From: JBBRUG01 sp038247995 | GTDB lineage: Bacteria > Chloroflexota > Chloroflexia > Chloroflexales > Chloroflexaceae | Direction: 5' to 3' | NCBI GenBank assembly: GCA_038247995.1 | Contig: JBBRUG010000057.1 | Location: forward strand, 1 to 22,007 | Length of the DNA stretch: 22,007 nt | Shown here: piece after piece, positions 21,704 through 22,007 of the stretch | How the letters are laid out: each line of letters starts with the position of its first letter | How positions within the stretch are numbered: position 1 is the stretch's first letter | Notes under the pieces: generated by a model | What the model was told of the DNA's origin: nothing | Database searches by the model: none | Seen by the model: the letters and a program-made list of their open reading frames with translations, nothing else | Program-made: the position numbers and the translations under genes

Positions 21704-22007
21704 CTAGTGATCGGGAAGCAGCGGATTCAACGCACGCTGGATCAATGTCGGGTCCTGAACCATATTTTCGCGCACGGCCGTCCAGTATTCCGGCTTCTCG
21801 TAGCCGAGTTGCCAGATCGCAATCCCCGCCAGGTCGCCGTCTTGAACAGTGCGAATCTTTGATTCCAGGCCGGTTTCCGTCATGAACCAGACCGTACGGG
21901 TGCCTTGCGCAGTGCGATAATTAAAATAGCTCTCTTCAACGCGCCCTTGAGCATTCCGTTCAACGAAATTTACCGTCACGCCCTGCTGGTTAATAATATC
22001 CTCGATA
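21704..22007 (-). CDS. C-terminal part of a glycoside hydrolase family 18-type protein
   Basis: The frame is open through the window edge at 22007; about 100 C-terminal codons are present, and the gene's start lies beyond the window. The GTG at 21979 is an internal codon. The stretch WFMTETGLESKIRTV followed by DLAGIAIWQLGYEKPEYW is the conserved end of the TIM barrel of GH18 proteins of the YaaH/spore cortex hydrolase type, in which the last strand G-(I/V)-A-(L/I)-W-x-L-G precedes the C-terminal helix. Such enzymes cut N-acetylglucosamine polymers such as chitin or peptidoglycan. Catalytic residues lie upstream of this fragment and cannot be checked. A hairpin (21615-21647) follows the stop. 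Confidence 0.75.
   Translation of the reverse strand, partial: IEDIINQQGVTVNFVERNAQGRVEESYFNYRTAQGTRTVWFMTETGLESKIRTVQDGDLAGIAIWQLGYEKPEYWTAVRENMVQDPTLIQRALNPLLPDH

Overview
The window is GC-rich bacterial DNA, densely packed with genes on both strands and with very short intergenic gaps. The gene content points to a filamentous Chloroflexota of class Chloroflexia (Chloroflexus/Roseiflexus relatives). The main clues are a mevalonate-pathway kinase in a bacterium that also carries GMP synthase and MnmA, a DUF4388 plus small Ras-like GTPase pair, a secreted protein with the 'ETGFC...EYW...GLAVFG...QWFERHRLEIHPEN' repeat seen in many Chloroflexota exported proteins, a CrtO/phytoene-desaturase-like flavoprotein, and microsatellite-like intergenic arrays. 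This placement is inferred from protein families; no rRNA or other marker is present to fix it.

Layout: 1-2315 (+) carries the 3' part of guaA and a mevalonate kinase. A DUF3566-like membrane gene (-) converges on them across a 58-nt near-palindrome. 2881-7284 (+) carries mnmA, a small membrane gene overlapping it by ATGA, a two-helix membrane protein with its own promoter, a DUF1385 membrane protein, a DUF4388 protein and a small GTPase. This run is closed by a strong intrinsic terminator shared with a convergent DUF998 membrane gene (-).

8027-9325 is an accessory-looking stretch. A DUF1684 gene (-) is bracketed by two arrays of the 8-bp unit GGAACCAC and followed by a third array of GGTGCTTC. 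Next comes a CrtO-like FAD oxidoreductase (+). 11083-15905 (-) reads, in transcription order: a secreted Met-rich protein, an OmpR-type response regulator, a histidine kinase (ATGA overlap), a secreted repeat/META/YbaY-like fusion protein, and a small Gly-rich membrane gene apparently split by an in-frame TAG.

16089-17526 (+) is a compact MarR cassette: marR, a DUF6069-like membrane protein and a deazaflavin-dependent nitroreductase-family protein. An identical 12-bp dyad lies in opposite orientation before marR and before the membrane gene, so marR probably controls itself and the pair. A PLP aminotransferase and an M32 metallocarboxypeptidase (+) follow. The window ends with a TPR/membrane protein and the C-terminus of a GH18-type glycosidase, both on the - strand.

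No rRNA, tRNA, insertion sequence, CRISPR array or origin was recognised. The items most worth a second look are the MarR operator pair, the TAG-split membrane gene, the three 8-bp arrays around DUF1684, and the heptamer repeat inside the aminotransferase coding sequence.
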